Assembly: GCA_050944455.1 (NCBI GenBank) | Contig: JBMNRC010000023.1 | Span: 1-42,042 of the forward strand | DNA from: Anthropogastromicrobium sp050944455 | GTDB taxonomy: Bacteria; Bacillota; Clostridia; Lachnospirales; Lachnospiraceae | Length of the DNA stretch: 42,042 nt | Reading direction: 5' to 3' | Shown: positions 41,141 to 42,042 of the stretch, one piece after another | Numbering within the stretch: position 1 is the stretch's first letter | How the letters are laid out: every line of letters starts with the position of its first letter | The notes under the pieces: model-generated | What the model was told of the DNA's origin: nothing | Databases searched by the model: none | What the model saw: the letters and a program-made list of their open reading frames with translations, nothing else | Position numbers and translations under genes: made by a program

Positions 41141-41461
41141 ATGTCATACGCGGATGCCCTTAAGAATATCGTACCAATTTCATTGTTCAATAAAGGCAAG
41201 GCTGGCCAGATCTTCAAAGAAGTCAAAGAGTCCGGCACGAAAATTGTGATGAAAAACAACGAAGCAGAATGCATTCTGCTTTCCCCGGAAGGATACGTGA
41301 AAATGTCTGACGCAATTGCTGATCTGTCCATCGAGCTGGAAGCAATAAGGCGGCTGCAGTCCTACGATCCATCCAGGAACGTTCCGGCCGAGGAGACCTA
41401 CAGGATCGCCGGGATCACCGAAAAGGACCTGGAGGGATGGGAGGACGTAGAAATTGAGTGA
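41141..41461 (+). CDS. Phd/YefM-family antitoxin
   Basis: A 106-residue type II antitoxin. The N-terminal DNA-binding fold of the Phd/YefM family is visible in VPISLFNKGKAGQIFKEVKESGTKIVMKNNEAECILLSPEGYVKMSDAI (about 11-60). The C-terminal part (NVPAEETYRIAGITEKDLEGWEDVEIE) is acidic, as expected for the toxin-wrapping tail. It overlaps the toxin gene by 8 bases. Such antitoxins repress their own promoter, here AT-rich and full of short dyads. The pair sits between the rhamnosidase promoter and the mobile element end and is clearly lower in GC than its surroundings, which suggests transfer. Confidence 0.85.
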   Translation: MSYADALKNIVPISLFNKGKAGQIFKEVKESGTKIVMKNNEAECILLSPEGYVKMSDAIADLSIELEAIRRLQSYDPSRNVPAEETYRIAGITEKDLEGWEDVEIE

Positions 41462-41780
41462 ATGGAAAATTATCTATTCTGACGAGGCCCTGCAGGATTT
41501 ACTGAATCTCGGCGGGCAGCAGCAGCGGTTAATTGCCAGGGCCATTAAAAAAGTGTCCGGGAACCCGCTGCCGAAAACCGAAGGCGGCTGCGGCATCCCT
41601 CTGGGGAATAAAAACCCTCACGGCCTGACGCGCTGCCTGGAAGTCAGATCAGGGAAGGCCGGTTTGAGAGCCGTATATACCTTGCAGAGAACCGAAATGG
41701 AGCAGGATATCATTGTAATCGCCATCCGGTCGGATGACCAGGCCAGCGATACCGCACTGAATCGTACCCGCACGCAGTGA
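41454..41780 (+). CDS. RelE/ParE-superfamily toxin
   Basis: A 108-residue basic protein with the RelE/ParE-like toxin layout: WKIIYSDEALQDLLNL at the N-terminus, a central helical part, GLTRCLEVRSGKAGLRAVYTLQ, and the last strand DIIVIAIRSDDQASD. RelE-type toxins cut mRNA at the ribosome; ParE types poison gyrase. The family cannot be narrowed safely here. The start is TTG 41454, 9 bases after GGAGG (41440-41444), and overlaps the antitoxin stop. A hairpin at 41834 ends the operon. Confidence 0.82.
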   Translation: MSEWKIIYSDEALQDLLNLGGQQQRLIARAIKKVSGNPLPKTEGGCGIPLGNKNPHGLTRCLEVRSGKAGLRAVYTLQRTEMEQDIIVIAIRSDDQASDTALNRTRTQ

Positions 41781-41833
41781 AATGTTTCCCACGCGCATCA
41801 GCGGCCTGCCGTTTGCGGCGGGGACAAGGAAAA

Positions 41834-41861
41834 GGCCCCGGCTGCTGCGGCCGGGGCCCTT
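41834..41861 (+). terminator. Terminator after the toxin-antitoxin operon
   Basis: GGCCCCGGC (41834-41842) pairs with GCCGGGGCC (41850-41858), followed by CTTT. A-rich bases precede the stem. Confidence 0.7.
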
Positions 41862-41918
41862 TGCTGAGGGAGTTATGAGTATGTTTTTATCAGAAGTCTG
41901 CTTTCTTCTGATGACTTA

Positions 41919-42042
41919 ATTAATGGTTTCCCAAGTTTTGGTACTATAAGCTGCTGACCTATTCAGTAGAAGTGTTTTTTCGCGGCCTTCCGCGTTTCCT
42001 CTTCGGCGGTGCAGGAACAGGCTTGGATAAACCAAGTGCTTC
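41919..42042 (-). repeat. Right copy of the 124-bp inverted terminal repeat
   Basis: Exact reverse complement of bases 4-127. Identity ends at 41919, so the inner element end lies at about this point. Confidence 0.95.
41959..42042 (-). mobile_element. 3' end of the same probable transposase gene (partial)
   Basis: The last 27 codons and stop of the gene seen at 1-87, on the minus strand and cut by the window edge. The protein ends in the same Arg/Lys/Pro-rich tail (PPKRKRGRPRKNTSTE). Confidence 0.6.

Noticed and set aside
1..42042. A 42-kb composite transposon
   Set aside because: Contents are mostly housekeeping genes with uniform composition; contig breaks at a multi-copy element explain the inverted ends better.

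Overview
The window is about 60% GC with Firmicutes-style gene signals: strong AGGAGG-type ribosome binding sites, TTGACA-17-TATAAT promoters, a SufCBDSU iron-sulfur operon, LuxS, an orphan BlaI/MecI-type repressor, a VanW-family protein and radical-SAM enzymes. This suggests a high-GC member of the Clostridia, most likely Lachnospiraceae; that placement is inference from gene content only. The window begins and ends in a perfect 124-bp inverted repeat carrying the 3' end of one basic (GRPRK) protein, probably a transposase. The piece is therefore bounded by two copies of the same mobile element pointing inward, which is probably where an assembly broke.

Layout. 1-900: element end, BlaI-like regulator, strong terminator and a two-copy spaced repeat. 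950-6,312: sufC-sufB-sufD-sufS-sufU behind a promoter with a palindromic operator. 6,663-12,317: RluA-type pseudouridine synthase, short-chain dehydrogenase, YgjP-type metalloprotease, luxS, an SGNH lipoprotein overlapping a LysR regulator. 12,617-15,744: trxA, trxB and a MATE transporter. 15,937-17,027: a three-repeat CRISPR-like array (28-bp repeats, exactly 33-bp spacers) followed by a candidate noncoding RNA of about 720 nt with a consensus promoter and a strong terminator. 17,055-21,767: free methionine sulfoxide reductase, cupin, and two convergent radical-SAM enzymes sharing a 12-bp promoter element. 22,340-28,582: M20 amidohydrolase, HTH protein, a frameshifted M18 aminopeptidase, secreted VanW protein and HD phosphohydrolase. 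28,929-40,870: AEC permease, rhomboid protease, nitroreductase, GH2 glycosidase, UvrA-like ABC ATPase and a GH78 alpha-L-rhamnosidase. 41,089-41,780: an AT-rich Phd/RelE toxin-antitoxin pair beside the second element copy.

How the genes fit together: Suf assembly, thioredoxin/thioredoxin reductase, methionine sulfoxide reductase and nitroreductase make a redox and Fe-S maintenance set, and the two radical-SAM enzymes depend on Fe-S clusters. GH2 and GH78 suggest use of plant or mucin glycans. No cas gene, rRNA, tRNA or phage gene was recognised.

Two themes run through the window. First, many intergenic regions hold locus-specific imperfect direct repeats, several with 26-31 bp repeats around about 33 unique bases. 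Second, many conserved enzymes carry long low-complexity Gly/Ser/Ala/Asp/Pro insertions in loops or tails, some visibly made of 36-bp or 60-bp tandem repeats. Repeat expansion may shape both.
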